Source of the DNA: JBGPOS01 sp041488155 | GTDB lineage: Bacteria > Chloroflexota > Dehalococcoidia > Tepidiformales > Tepidiformaceae | Assembly (NCBI GenBank): GCA_041488155.1 | Contig: JBGPOS010000007.1 | Location: forward strand, 1-64,000 | Length of the DNA stretch: 64,000 nt | Direction: 5' to 3' | Shown: positions 25,680 to 33,754 of the stretch, piece by piece | Numbering within the stretch: the first letter of the stretch is position 1 | Layout of the letters: every line of letters starts with the position of its first letter | Notes under the pieces: model-generated | Seen by the model: only the letters and a program-made list of their open reading frames with translations | Told to the model about the DNA's origin: nothing | Databases searched by the model: none | Made by a program: the position numbers and the translations under genes

Positions 25680-26443
25680 CGCGCCATGCGGACGTAGCGA
25701 AAGACCTCCCGGAAGCCCATACGCTGGTAGACCGGCTCGCCCATTCGGGATGCTTCCAGGCAGGCGGCCGTTGCCCCGAGTTCGACCCCGGCGGAGATCG
25801 CGGCGGTCGTCATCGCCGTTCCGAGGCCGCGCCGCCTTGCCGACGGAGCGACGTAGACGTTGGTCACCCCCACCATCTCGGCGCTCACGACAGCCATCGA
25901 TCGAGCCACGGGCGCATCGTCGACCAGGCCCACGAACAGGCGTATCCCCGGGGTTGATAGCACCGCGGCGGCGAGCGCCTCGTCTGCCGCGCGGTGGGCT
26001 GCATGGCGGGCGGGTTCCTCCGCTTCCACGGAAGCATAGGCCGAGACGCCGGCGCTGTCGGTCACGGTCTGGACCTCGAGTCCTGGCCCTCGCCCGCAGT
26101 CCAGCGGAAGCGGGGAGAGCAGCATGGCCGGCTGGCTCCGAAGCTCGCGATAGCCGCGCTCGCGGGCGGCGGCGAGCAGCGCGTCGTCGTCGGGGTCGCG
26201 CAGTGAGAGGACGAACGGCGCTCCTCGGCGGTCGAACCAGGCCTCAGCAGCGGCAAGAGCGGTCGCCGGGCGGCGAACTGGCGCTAACCTCAGCGCCAGG
26301 TTGAACTCCTGCGTTCCGACTCCACTGTCGTAGAGCAGCCAGGGCCCGGCGCGCTCGACGCAGCTTTCGGATAGAGCATCCGCCACGGTCTGCAGCGCGT
26401 GGATGGTGTTGAGGTGCATCGCCCGCTTGAGGCCGCGGTCCAT
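25676..26443 (-). CDS. GNAT-family N-acetyltransferase
   Basis: A 255-residue protein whose C-terminal half is a GNAT domain: AEMVGVTNVYVAPSARRRGL with the acetyl-CoA loop RRRGLGTAMTTAAI near residue 195, then AACLEASRMGEPVYQRMGFR near 224. The N-terminal half (about 120 residues) is a weaker, acetyltransferase-like domain. The substrate is unknown. Starts at ATG 26443 or 26419 are both possible; I use the first because homology-like content begins there. It diverges from the FTR-type gene at 26534. Confidence 0.8.
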   Translation of the reverse strand: MDRGLKRAMHLNTIHALQTVADALSESCVERAGPWLLYDSGVGTQEFNLALRLAPVRRPATALAAAEAWFDRRGAPFVLSLRDPDDDALLAAARERGYRELRSQPAMLLSPLPLDCGRGPGLEVQTVTDSAGVSAYASVEAEEPARHAAHRAADEALAAAVLSTPGIRLFVGLVDDAPVARSMAVVSAEMVGVTNVYVAPSARRRGLGTAMTTAAISAGVELGATAACLEASRMGEPVYQRMGFREVFRYVRMAR

Positions 26444-26533
26444 CGCTCCATCGTAGCCCTCGGGCCGCGCGGGCAGGACACTGCGGCGGGGAAGCCCTAC
26501 GCTACCTTGCCAACGCCATCGTGGAGTGCGCCC

Positions 26534-26980
<447 letters not shown>

Positions 26981-27051
26981 CGGCTGCCCGGCAAGGCAAT
27001 CCGCGAGCTCGAAGCGGGCGTATTGCGTTTTGAACCCCACTGGAGACTGCC

Positions 27052-28014
27052 ATGAACGCCCACCAGAGCTACCTGATCGAAGAATTCGCCGAGGATTACC
27101 AGGCTCATCGGCTGTCCCGGCGCGACCTGCTGCGCCGGACGCTCATCATCACCGGCAGTATCCCCGCGACGGCGTCAGTCCTCCTGGCGCTGGGGTGTGG
27201 AGGAGACGACGACAAGGGCTCTGCGACGGCCGTATCGCCAACGAAGCGAGCCGCGGCGGATGCCTCGGCCGCAGCCACGGCGACCTCGGCGCCTTCGCAG
27301 ACGGCGGTGGCAGCCACGGCGGGGGTCGACGCGAAGGAAGTCCGGTTCAAAGGGCCCGCGAGCGACATCATCGCCTACCAGGCGCTGCCATCGAAACCCG
27401 GCGCGAAGTTCGCGGCCGTGGTCGTCGTGCACGAAAATCGCGGTCTCAACGATCACATTCGTGACATCGCCCGGCGCTACGCAAAGGAAGGATTCGCCGC
27501 TCTCGCGGTCGATCTCCTGTCGCGAAGCGGGGGCACGAAGAGCGACGACAATGAGAACAGCGGCCTGCTCGGCCGGGCGAACCCCGACGATCTCGTGGCC
27601 GACCTCGTCGCAGCGGTGAACTACCTCAAGGCGCAGGCGTTCGTGGTGCCGGGCAGCCTGGGGGTGACCGGCTTTTGCTTCGGAGGCGGCTATACCTTCG
27701 AACTCGCGATCGCGAGTCCCGACATCAAGGCGGCGGTGCCGTATTACGGCACGGTCCGAAAGCTGGACGACCTCGCGAAGACGAAGGCGGCGATCCTCGC
27801 AATCTACGGCGGCGACGACACACGGGTGACAGCATCGAGTGAGCCCGTCCGCCAGAAGCTGGCGGAGTCGGGGAAGACGGTCCAGGTCAAGGTCTATGCC
27901 GGGGCGAACCACGCGTTCTTCAACGACACCGGCCCGCGCTACAACGAGGCGGCGGCCAAGGACGCCTGGCAGATCACGCTCGACTGGTTCAGAAGGTACC
28001 TCCCCACGGCCTGA
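27052..28014 (+). CDS. Exported dienelactone-hydrolase-family protein (Tat/lipoprotein signal)
   Basis: A 320-residue alpha/beta hydrolase. The N-terminus has a twin-arginine motif (LSRRDLLRRTLIITGS) and, after a hydrophobic stretch, a lipobox-like LLALGCGG, so it is probably exported folded and lipid-anchored. A 40-residue Ala/Thr-rich linker follows. The hydrolase domain has VVVVHENRGLNDHI, the nucleophile in VTGFCFGGGYTFEL near residue 215, Asp in YGGDDTRV near 257 and His in AGANHAFFNDTGPRYN near 288, i.e. the Cys-Asp-His triad of dienelactone hydrolases. The natural substrate is unknown. Confidence 0.87.
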   Translation: MNAHQSYLIEEFAEDYQAHRLSRRDLLRRTLIITGSIPATASVLLALGCGGDDDKGSATAVSPTKRAAADASAAATATSAPSQTAVAATAGVDAKEVRFKGPASDIIAYQALPSKPGAKFAAVVVVHENRGLNDHIRDIARRYAKEGFAALAVDLLSRSGGTKSDDNENSGLLGRANPDDLVADLVAAVNYLKAQAFVVPGSLGVTGFCFGGGYTFELAIASPDIKAAVPYYGTVRKLDDLAKTKAAILAIYGGDDTRVTASSEPVRQKLAESGKTVQVKVYAGANHAFFNDTGPRYNEAAAKDAWQITLDWFRRYLPTA

Positions 28015-28026
28015 AGCCCGCCGGCC

Positions 28027-28197
28027 TCAGTCGAGATAGAGGCGGAACCCGACCGACGACGGGGCGAACCCGAAATCAGCGTAGAAGCGGTGAGCCTCGA
28101 CGCGCTGGGTCGCGCTCTGGAGCTGGACCAGGGCGAGGAGCCGATCCAGGTCCCGCGCAGTGGCAGGACGGACGATCGCCGAGTTCGGAAAAGCCAC
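28027..28197 (-). pseudogene. GNAT acetyltransferase with its core deleted
   Basis: A 56-codon frame (GTG 28197 to TGA 28029-28027) starts like a GNAT domain (VRPATARDLDRLLALVQLQ) and then jumps to the very end of one (VEAHRFYADFGFAPSSVGF, LYLD). The roughly 80 residues between, with the acetyl-CoA loop, are missing without a frameshift. So an in-frame internal deletion is likely. It starts six bases after the sucC stop, where sucD would be expected. Confidence 0.65.
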
Positions 28198-28202
28198 GAC
28201 GC

Positions 28203-29465
28203 TCAGGCGGCGGCGCCGGCTGCTTCGACGGCCTTCCGCGCAGCCTCGGCTAGGCCGACGGCCCGGATGACTGGTACGCCGGACTCGGCGATGAGCTTCT
28301 CGCCCTCGGCAAGGTTGGTGCCGACGAGGCGCACCACGACAGGCACAGTGATCTTCATCTGCCGGTGAGCCTCGATGACGCCCTGGGCGATGATGTCGAC
28401 CCGGGCCATGCCGCCGAAGATGTTGACGAGGATGGCCTTGACGGATGGGTCTTCGAGGATGACTTTGAGCGCGCTCACCACCCGTTGGGGGTCGTTGACG
28501 GTGCCGATGTCGAGGAAATTCGCGGGTTCGCCGCCCGCCAGTTTGATCGTGTCCATCGTCGCCATCGCGAGGCCTGCCCCGTTGACCACGCAGCCGATGT
28601 TGCCTTCGAGCTTGATGAAGTTCGAGACGCCGAGCTCCTGCGCGAGCACCTCGAGGGGATCCTCTTCATCTTTGTCGCGCAGCGCCTCCAGGTCCTTGTG
28701 GCGGAAGAGCGCGTTGTCATCGATGGTGCACTTGGCATCGAGGGCGAGGACCCGGCCGTCGCCAGTGACTACGAGGGGGTTGACTTCGACCAGGCTGGCG
28801 TCGCTTGCGACGGCGGCCTTGTAGAGGCCTTCCGCGAGTTTGGCGAACTGGTCGGCCTGGTCGCCCTTGAAACCGAGCCGGGCGGCGAGCGTGCGGCCGA
28901 CGTACGGTTCGAAACCTGCCATAGGGTTTACCGGCACGCGCGCGATGGCCCCGGGATTGCTGTGGGCAACGACTTCAATCTCCTGGCCGCCTTCGGTCGA
29001 CGCCATGATCAGGGGGCAGCCCTGGGCGCCATCGATGATGATGGCGAGGTAGTACTCCTTCGCGACCGCCGACTGCTCCTCTACGAGGACGTGCTTGACG
29101 AGCTTGCCTTCGGGCCCGGTCTGCACGGAGACCAGGTGCTTCCCCAGGATGTTTGCAGCTTCGCGCTCCGCCTCTTCCGGGTTGGAGGCGAGCCTGACGC
29201 CGCCCACCCTTTCGCCGCGCACCTGCCCGGAGAAGCCGGAGGGATCGGCGGTCAGCCGTTGGTACATCGCGGCCGTTTCGGACTGGCCGACCAGGCGGCC
29301 CTTACCCCGCGCACCGGCGTGGATCTGCGCCTTGACGACGACCGGCCCGCCGAGCTGGGTTGCCACCGCTCGCGCTTCGGCTGGCGTAGAGGCGACCCGC
29401 CCCTTCGGCACGGCGACGCCATAGCGGGCGAACAGCTCTTTCGCCTGGTATTCGTGGATCTTCAA
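28203..29465 (-). CDS. sucC: Succinate-CoA ligase (ADP-forming), beta subunit
   Basis: A 420-residue ATP-grasp protein: KIHEYQAKELFARYGV at the N-terminus, VVVKAQIHAGARGKG near residue 43, EVNPLVVTGDGRVLALDAK near 225, and the C-terminal CoA-ligase part with GGEPANFLDIG and VNIFGGMARVDIIAQG near 335. It makes ATP from succinyl-CoA in the TCA cycle together with SucD. The start is TTG 29465, eight bases after a CGGAG; no ATG gives the conserved N-terminus. No sucD is adjacent, so the alpha subunit must be elsewhere, or partners differ. Confidence 0.93.
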   Translation of the reverse strand: MKIHEYQAKELFARYGVAVPKGRVASTPAEARAVATQLGGPVVVKAQIHAGARGKGRLVGQSETAAMYQRLTADPSGFSGQVRGERVGGVRLASNPEEAEREAANILGKHLVSVQTGPEGKLVKHVLVEEQSAVAKEYYLAIIIDGAQGCPLIMASTEGGQEIEVVAHSNPGAIARVPVNPMAGFEPYVGRTLAARLGFKGDQADQFAKLAEGLYKAAVASDASLVEVNPLVVTGDGRVLALDAKCTIDDNALFRHKDLEALRDKDEEDPLEVLAQELGVSNFIKLEGNIGCVVNGAGLAMATMDTIKLAGGEPANFLDIGTVNDPQRVVSALKVILEDPSVKAILVNIFGGMARVDIIAQGVIEAHRQMKITVPVVVRLVGTNLAEGEKLIAESGVPVIRAVGLAEAARKAVEAAGAAA

Positions 29466-29548
29466 GTCACTGCTCCGGGGAGGGGTTGCAGCGGTGAGCC
29501 TACAGCCCCCAGGAGGTAGCCGGTAGAGCGACGGGATGTTGAGCAGGG

Positions 29549-29634
29549 TGGCGGAGAGGGAGGGATTCGAACCCCCGGAGCTTTCGCTCACACGTTTTCA
29601 GGACGCGCGCCTTAAGCCACTCGGCCACCTCTCC
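29549..29634 (-). tRNA. tRNA-Ser (TGA) with C at position 33
   Basis: 86 bases: acceptor GGAGAGG/CCTCTCC, D-arm GGCCGAGTGGCTTAAGGC, long variable arm with a GAGC-GAAA-GCTC stem, and T-arm GGTTCGAATCC, with discriminator G and CCA encoded. The anticodon stem CGCGT/ACGTG closes a loop CCTGAAA, so the anticodon is TGA (bases 29600-29598) and the base 5' of it (29601) is C, not the near-universal U33. A TAGAAT at 29647-29642 is a possible -10. Confidence 0.93.
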
Positions 29635-29672
29635 ACGATCCATTCTACGGGCGTCCGCACCAGGTGCCCCGG

Positions 29673-29699
29673 TTAGCACTCTTGACACCTGAGTGCCAG
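29673..29699 (+). promoter_or_regulatory. CIRCE-like HrcA operator with TTGACA inside the spacer
   Basis: TTAGCACTC (29673-29681), nine bases TTGACACCT, GAGTGCCAG (29691-29699). The classical CIRCE element bound by the heat-shock repressor HrcA is TTAGCACTC-N9-GAGTGCTAA; here 16 of 18 arm bases agree and the spacer is exactly nine. The spacer begins with a perfect -35 box TTGACA; the best -10 is weak (GAAGAT at 29706-29711, 18 bases on). The site lies 52 bases before the zinc-ribbon gene. Confidence 0.72.
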
Positions 29700-29751
29700 T
29701 GTTCGGAAGATGAATAGAACCGCACCTCCTGACGGTCGCCCGAGGATCCTG

Positions 29752-30048
29752 ATGCCGACTTACGAATACCACTGCTCGAAGTGCAAGACCAGGTACGAGC
29801 TGCGAGAGGGCTTCGAGGCCGCGACTTTGCACCCCTGCCAGCAGTGCCGGAAAGGGACGGCGAAGCGGGTCCTCCACGCACCGCGAGTTGTCTTCAAGGG
29901 CAGCGGCTTCTACGCCACCGATAACCGCAGCAAGAGCACGCCGGTGAGCGACTCGAAGGACGGTGTGGAGAAGAGCGAGCCAGCCGAGAAGCCGGCCGAA
30001 GTGAAGCCAGCCGCCACTCCCAGCACAGAGTCGGCAGCCGCCTCCTAA
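29752..30048 (+). CDS. FmdB-family zinc-ribbon protein
   Basis: A 98-residue protein with MPTYEYHCSKCKTRYELREG, the FmdB N-terminus, and a second CQQC pair near residue 28, making a four-cysteine zinc ribbon; the rest is an Ala/Pro/Glu/Lys-rich disordered tail. FmdB was named for a formamidase regulator, but the family's role is largely unknown. The ATG at 29752 has CGAGG seven bases upstream and gives the family N-terminus. The CIRCE-like operator upstream suggests heat-shock control by HrcA, which would link it to protein quality control. Confidence 0.85.
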   Translation: MPTYEYHCSKCKTRYELREGFEAATLHPCQQCRKGTAKRVLHAPRVVFKGSGFYATDNRSKSTPVSDSKDGVEKSEPAEKPAEVKPAATPSTESAAAS

Positions 30049-30124
30049 ACCCGAAGCGTTAAGAAGTTAGCACCGGCCAAGAAATACCACCCGCCTGCCC
30101 TCCGCCGTCGTTAGACTGCGGGAC

Positions 30125-31429
30125 GTGGTTCAAGTGGCCGCCGTGCACCGAGTCGACCGAGGCCGGGGTGCGACGCGCCAACGGATAATCGGCGTGGCCC
30201 GAGAGATGTTTTCACGCGCGGGATACGAGGGCACCACGATGCGGGCGATCGCGGGGGCCTGCGGACTGACGGACCCGGCTATCTACTACCACTTCGCGTC
30301 GAAGCGCGAGCTCCAGTCGGCACTGCTCGTCGAGCCGGAGTATGCCCACCTCGCTCGCCCGCCTGCCGCCGGAGGGTCGCAGGTACGCGAGGCGGTAGAG
30401 ACGCTGCTTTCGATGTTCGACCAGTGGAACGAGCAGTCCCAACTGATGTGCATGGCCTTCGTGGAGTGCCTCGAAGGGGACCCGCAGGCCATCTCGTTCA
30501 GCCTCCAGGCGATGCAGACGTACGAGGCGACCATCGCCCAGGTGCTGGCGCCTGTCTGCGGTTCAGAGACGCGGGAAGCCGTCGACGCCATCAGCCGGGT
30601 GTTGGCGGGCGTGCTGGTGGACGCGGCGCTGCGCTACGGGTCAGGCCTGACGGAACGCCTCGAGACGACGCAGGCGCGCTCACGGCGCCGCAACTTCATC
30701 GCGCTTGCGTTGTGGAAGGCCAGCGGGGGAGCAGCGCTCGCGGCCTGCGAGGTCGATCCCTGCGCACACGAACGGCCCGAAAGGCCGGCGTCGCTGCTGG
30801 CCCAGCGCTTTGGGGCGACGGGGCGGCCACGAGCGACCGACTCCACGTGGGCGCGGATCCTCGATGCAGCAATCGAGCTTTTCGGCCGGCAGGGGTTCGA
30901 AGGAACGACTGTGCGCGAGATCGCAGCGAAATGCCGGATCAGCGACGCCGCGGTCTACCATCACTTCGGTTCGAAGCGGGATCTCCTCCATGCGGCGTGG
31001 GAATGGCCGCGTTCGTGGACCGAAGAGGCAACCCTGCCTCCCGAGGGCATCTCGGACGCTACCCTCGAGGCCCTCGTCGACCTGGTTGCGCTGGGGAGTG
31101 CCAGGGACGACGCATTTATCCGGCTGCTGTTCCGGCACGCCTTTTCCGGCGACCCTGCTGCACGGGACTCCCGAAACCAGACGGGCGTTCTCTGGATGCG
31201 CTTCCTCGCACATCAGTTCGAACGGAACGTCGAGCCGGCAGTCGCGAACATGTTCGCGGACGCCATAATGATGGTCGGGCTGGGCGAACAGTTTCACAAC
31301 CGGATCGAGCACGGGAACGCCTTTCCGGCGTACGTGCTCAGCCCGGAGGCCCGGGCGAGGATGCTCAGGCTCGTCCGGGCTGTCGCGCCTTACCACCTGT
31401 TCGTGAAGGACATTGTTTGCGAGCGGTGA
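30125..31429 (+). CDS. Tandem TetR/AcrR regulator (two complete TetR units fused)
   Basis: A 434-residue protein with two TetR DNA-binding domains in one chain. The first HTH lies near residues 16-62 (FSRAGYEGTTMRAIAGACGL, then IYYHFASKRELQ) with its own helical ligand domain to about 200. The second HTH lies near 243-290 (LFGRQGFEGTTVREIAAKCR, then VYHHFGSKRDLLHAAW), again with a ligand domain to the end. A normal TetR protein is about 200 residues, so this is a head-to-tail fusion. It may bind as a pseudo-dimer from one chain. GTG 30125 is used; GTG 30134 is an alternative. It overlaps dtd by 13 bases. Confidence 0.85.
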   Translation: MVQVAAVHRVDRGRGATRQRIIGVAREMFSRAGYEGTTMRAIAGACGLTDPAIYYHFASKRELQSALLVEPEYAHLARPPAAGGSQVREAVETLLSMFDQWNEQSQLMCMAFVECLEGDPQAISFSLQAMQTYEATIAQVLAPVCGSETREAVDAISRVLAGVLVDAALRYGSGLTERLETTQARSRRRNFIALALWKASGGAALAACEVDPCAHERPERPASLLAQRFGATGRPRATDSTWARILDAAIELFGRQGFEGTTVREIAAKCRISDAAVYHHFGSKRDLLHAAWEWPRSWTEEATLPPEGISDATLEALVDLVALGSARDDAFIRLLFRHAFSGDPAARDSRNQTGVLWMRFLAHQFERNVEPAVANMFADAIMMVGLGEQFHNRIEHGNAFPAYVLSPEARARMLRLVRAVAPYHLFVKDIVCER

Positions 31430-31881
31430 TTCAGCGTGTGTCCCGGGCGCGGTGCATGGTGGGGGGAGCGGAGGTTTCCCGGATCGGGCCGGGGTTTCTT
31501 GTCCTGGTGGGGGTAGGTAGCGGCGACACCAGGGCAGTTGCCGAACGACTCGCCGCGAAAGTCGCCGCCCTGCGCCTGTTCGAAGATGCGGGCGGGCGAA
31601 TGAACCTCGGGCTTCGGGACGTTGCCGGCGCCGTGCTGTGCGTGAGCCAGTTCACCCTTTACGGCGATTTGCGACGCGGCCGCAGGCCCTCGTTTGAGGC
31701 AGCCGCGCCGGCGGACATCGCGCTCCCGATCTACGAAGCGTTCTGCGAGGCGATCGAGCGCGAAGGCGTTCCATGCGCCCGCGGAGCCTTCGGCGAGCAC
31801 ATGGAAATCGACCTGGTGAACGACGGGCCAGTTACTCTTCTTATCGATTCCCAGGACCTGGACCGGCCGCGCCGCCCTTGA
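31417..31881 (+). CDS. dtd: D-aminoacyl-tRNA deacylase
   Basis: A 154-residue Dtd protein that hydrolyses D-aminoacyl-tRNA (and Gly-tRNA-Ala). The family pattern is seen: LRAVIQRVSRARCMVGG, LVGVGSGDT near residue 31, the catalytic loop LCVSQFTLYGD near 80 (SQxxL), and DLVNDGPVTLLID near the end (xNxGPxT). The TTG at 31417 gives the standard LRAVIQRV start and overlaps the TetR-fusion stop by 13 bases. proS follows, so the two form a tRNA-charging quality-control neighbourhood. Confidence 0.92.
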   Translation: MRAVIQRVSRARCMVGGAEVSRIGPGFLVLVGVGSGDTRAVAERLAAKVAALRLFEDAGGRMNLGLRDVAGAVLCVSQFTLYGDLRRGRRPSFEAAAPADIALPIYEAFCEAIEREGVPCARGAFGEHMEIDLVNDGPVTLLIDSQDLDRPRRP

Positions 31882-31938
31882 CCGGAAGCTCGCTCCAACG
31901 GCAACGTGCCATCGACACCAGGCCATGGGACGCACCAG

Positions 31939-33636
31939 ATGCGGATGAGTCGACTGCTTCTCAAGACCCTGCGCGAGCCGCCCGCCGAGGCTGAGCTCGC
32001 GAGCCACCAGCTGATGCTGCGGGCGGGCCTGATCGCACCCCTGGCTGCGGGACTCTACAGCTTTTCGCCAGTAGGCTGGCGGGCAATCCGGCGGATCGAG
32101 GCCATCATCCGCGAAGAGATGGACCGCAGCGGCGCCCAGGAGGTCCACCTCCCGGCGCTCCAACCCATCGAGATTTGGGAACAGACCGGGCGCGACCAAT
32201 CCATGGGCGCGACGATGTTCCGTCTCGCCGACCGCAAGGAGCGGGGATTCGTCCTTGGGCCAACGCACGAGGAGGTCATGAGCCTCCTGGCTTCGCGCAG
32301 CATCCAGAGCTATCGCGACCTGCCGGTGACGCTCTACCAGATCCAGACGAAGTTTCGCGACGAACCGAGGCCCCGGGGCGGGCTCGTGCGGCTGCGGGAA
32401 TTCACCATGAAGGACGCCTACAGCTTCGACGCAGGCTGGGAGGCGCTCGATGTCTCGTACCAGCTGGCGTTCGATGCCTACGAACGCATATTCCGACGTG
32501 TGGGCTTGCCGGTGCACGCGGTTGCGGCGGACTCCGGGGCCATCGGCGGCAAAGAGAGCCAGGAGTTCGTCTACCTGACGGACGACGGCGAGGATGACAT
32601 CTTCTTCTGTCCGGGTTGCGGCTACGCGGCGAACGCCGAGAAGGCGGAGTTTCGGCCCACGCCCGCGATTCCGGGCGAACACCGGCCCATGGAGAAGGTT
32701 TCCACGCCGGGGCGAAGGACGATCGCCGACCTCGTGCAGTTCCTGGGAATCGAACCCCGCGAAACCTGCAAGGCGGTCTTCTACCGCGTCGATGGCAAGC
32801 CGGTGTTTGTGGCCATCCGCGGGGACCTCGACGTCAACGAGATAAAACTCAAGAACGCACTGAAGGCCCACGACGTCGTCCCGATGGACGAGGCTATGGT
32901 GCGGTCGGCGGGGCTGGTGGCGGGTTCTGCTTCGCCCGTAGGCCTGGCCGGCATCCCGATCGTGGCCGACCGCAGCGCCGTCGAGGCCACCAACCTTGTG
33001 GCGGGGGCGAACGAGCCGGACTTCCACTACCGCAACGTCAACCACGGGCGAGATTGGACGGCCAGTCTCGTGGCTGAGATCGCCCTGGCTCGCGCGGGCG
33101 ACGCCTGCATCGTCTGTGGCACACCGCTCGAAACGCGGCGCGGCATCGAAATGGGCCACGTCTTCAAACTCGGGACGATGTACTCCGAGGCGCTGGGCGT
33201 GCACTACCTCGACGACGCCGGAGAACGCCACCACGCGGTCATGGGCTGCTACGGAATTGGCGTCGAGCGCATGCTCGCAGCGGTCATCGAAGAGAACCAC
33301 GACGCCAACGGCATCATCTGGCCAGCCGAGGTCGCACCCTACGACGTGCACATCGTCGCGCTTAACGAAGAGCAGGAGGCGGTCAAGGGAGCGCTCATCT
33401 CGCTTGAGGAGGCGCTCCAGGGCGCCGGCCTGGCCGTCCTTGTTGACGACCGGCCGGATTCAGCCGGAATCAAGTTCAAGGACGCCGACCTGCTGGGCAT
33501 GCCGTTGCGGATCACCGTCAGCCCCCGGTCGCTGGAACGGGGCGGAGTCGAGTTCCGCGCCCGCCGGTCCGGGGAGACCGAAATCGTGCCCCTGAGCGGG
33601 GCGCTGACCAGGACCCAGGAACTGCTCGGACGGTAG
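31939..33636 (+). CDS. proS: Prolyl-tRNA synthetase, bacterial type with editing domain
   Basis: A 565-residue class II synthetase. Motif 1 region HQLMLRAGLIAPLAAGLYSF near residue 24, motif 2 TKFRDEPRPRGGLVRLREFT near 137, motif 3 with CYGIGVERMLAAVIEE near 437. Between motifs 2 and 3 lies the YbaK-type editing insertion (about 225-400, RETCKAVFYRVDGKPV; SPVGLAGIPIVAD) that clears Ala-tRNA-Pro, and the anticodon domain ends the protein (VLVDDRPDSAGIKFKDADLL). ATG 31939 has GGGA nine bases upstream; ATG 31945 or GTG 31906 are alternatives. Confidence 0.95.
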   Translation: MRMSRLLLKTLREPPAEAELASHQLMLRAGLIAPLAAGLYSFSPVGWRAIRRIEAIIREEMDRSGAQEVHLPALQPIEIWEQTGRDQSMGATMFRLADRKERGFVLGPTHEEVMSLLASRSIQSYRDLPVTLYQIQTKFRDEPRPRGGLVRLREFTMKDAYSFDAGWEALDVSYQLAFDAYERIFRRVGLPVHAVAADSGAIGGKESQEFVYLTDDGEDDIFFCPGCGYAANAEKAEFRPTPAIPGEHRPMEKVSTPGRRTIADLVQFLGIEPRETCKAVFYRVDGKPVFVAIRGDLDVNEIKLKNALKAHDVVPMDEAMVRSAGLVAGSASPVGLAGIPIVADRSAVEATNLVAGANEPDFHYRNVNHGRDWTASLVAEIALARAGDACIVCGTPLETRRGIEMGHVFKLGTMYSEALGVHYLDDAGERHHAVMGCYGIGVERMLAAVIEENHDANGIIWPAEVAPYDVHIVALNEEQEAVKGALISLEEALQGAGLAVLVDDRPDSAGIKFKDADLLGMPLRITVSPRSLERGGVEFRARRSGETEIVPLSGALTRTQELLGR

Positions 33637-33692
33637 CGACCCCAGGGTCTCTGGGAGCCAGTGCAGCCGATGGCTGGATTGCACCCGCGTGC

Positions 33693-33698
33693 TATACT
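33693..33698 (+). promoter_or_regulatory. Possible -10 box for the nusA operon
   Basis: TATACT at 33693-33698 is a good -10 hexamer. There is no good -35 at the right distance (TGGCTG at 17 bases is weak). Transcription would begin near 33704 and enter the terminator-like hairpin about 18 bases later. Confidence 0.4.
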
Positions 33699-33721
33699 CT
33701 CGGGCAGGCATTCCTCGCAGG

Positions 33722-33745
33722 AGTGGGCTTGGAGCCCACTTTTTT
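33722..33745 (+). terminator. Intrinsic-terminator hairpin 10 bases before the nusA start
   Basis: AGTGGGCT (33722-33729) and AGCCCACT (33733-33740) form a perfect 8-bp stem with a TGG loop, followed by a run of T to 33745. It ends nine bases before the nusA ATG. A weaker hairpin TCCT-CGC-AGGA (33712-33722) partly overlaps its 5' side. It could simply end proS transcription. Its place between a -10 box and nusA, which encodes a termination factor, suggests attenuation of the operon by its own product. Confidence 0.75.
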
Positions 33746-33754
33746 GTTGGCACT

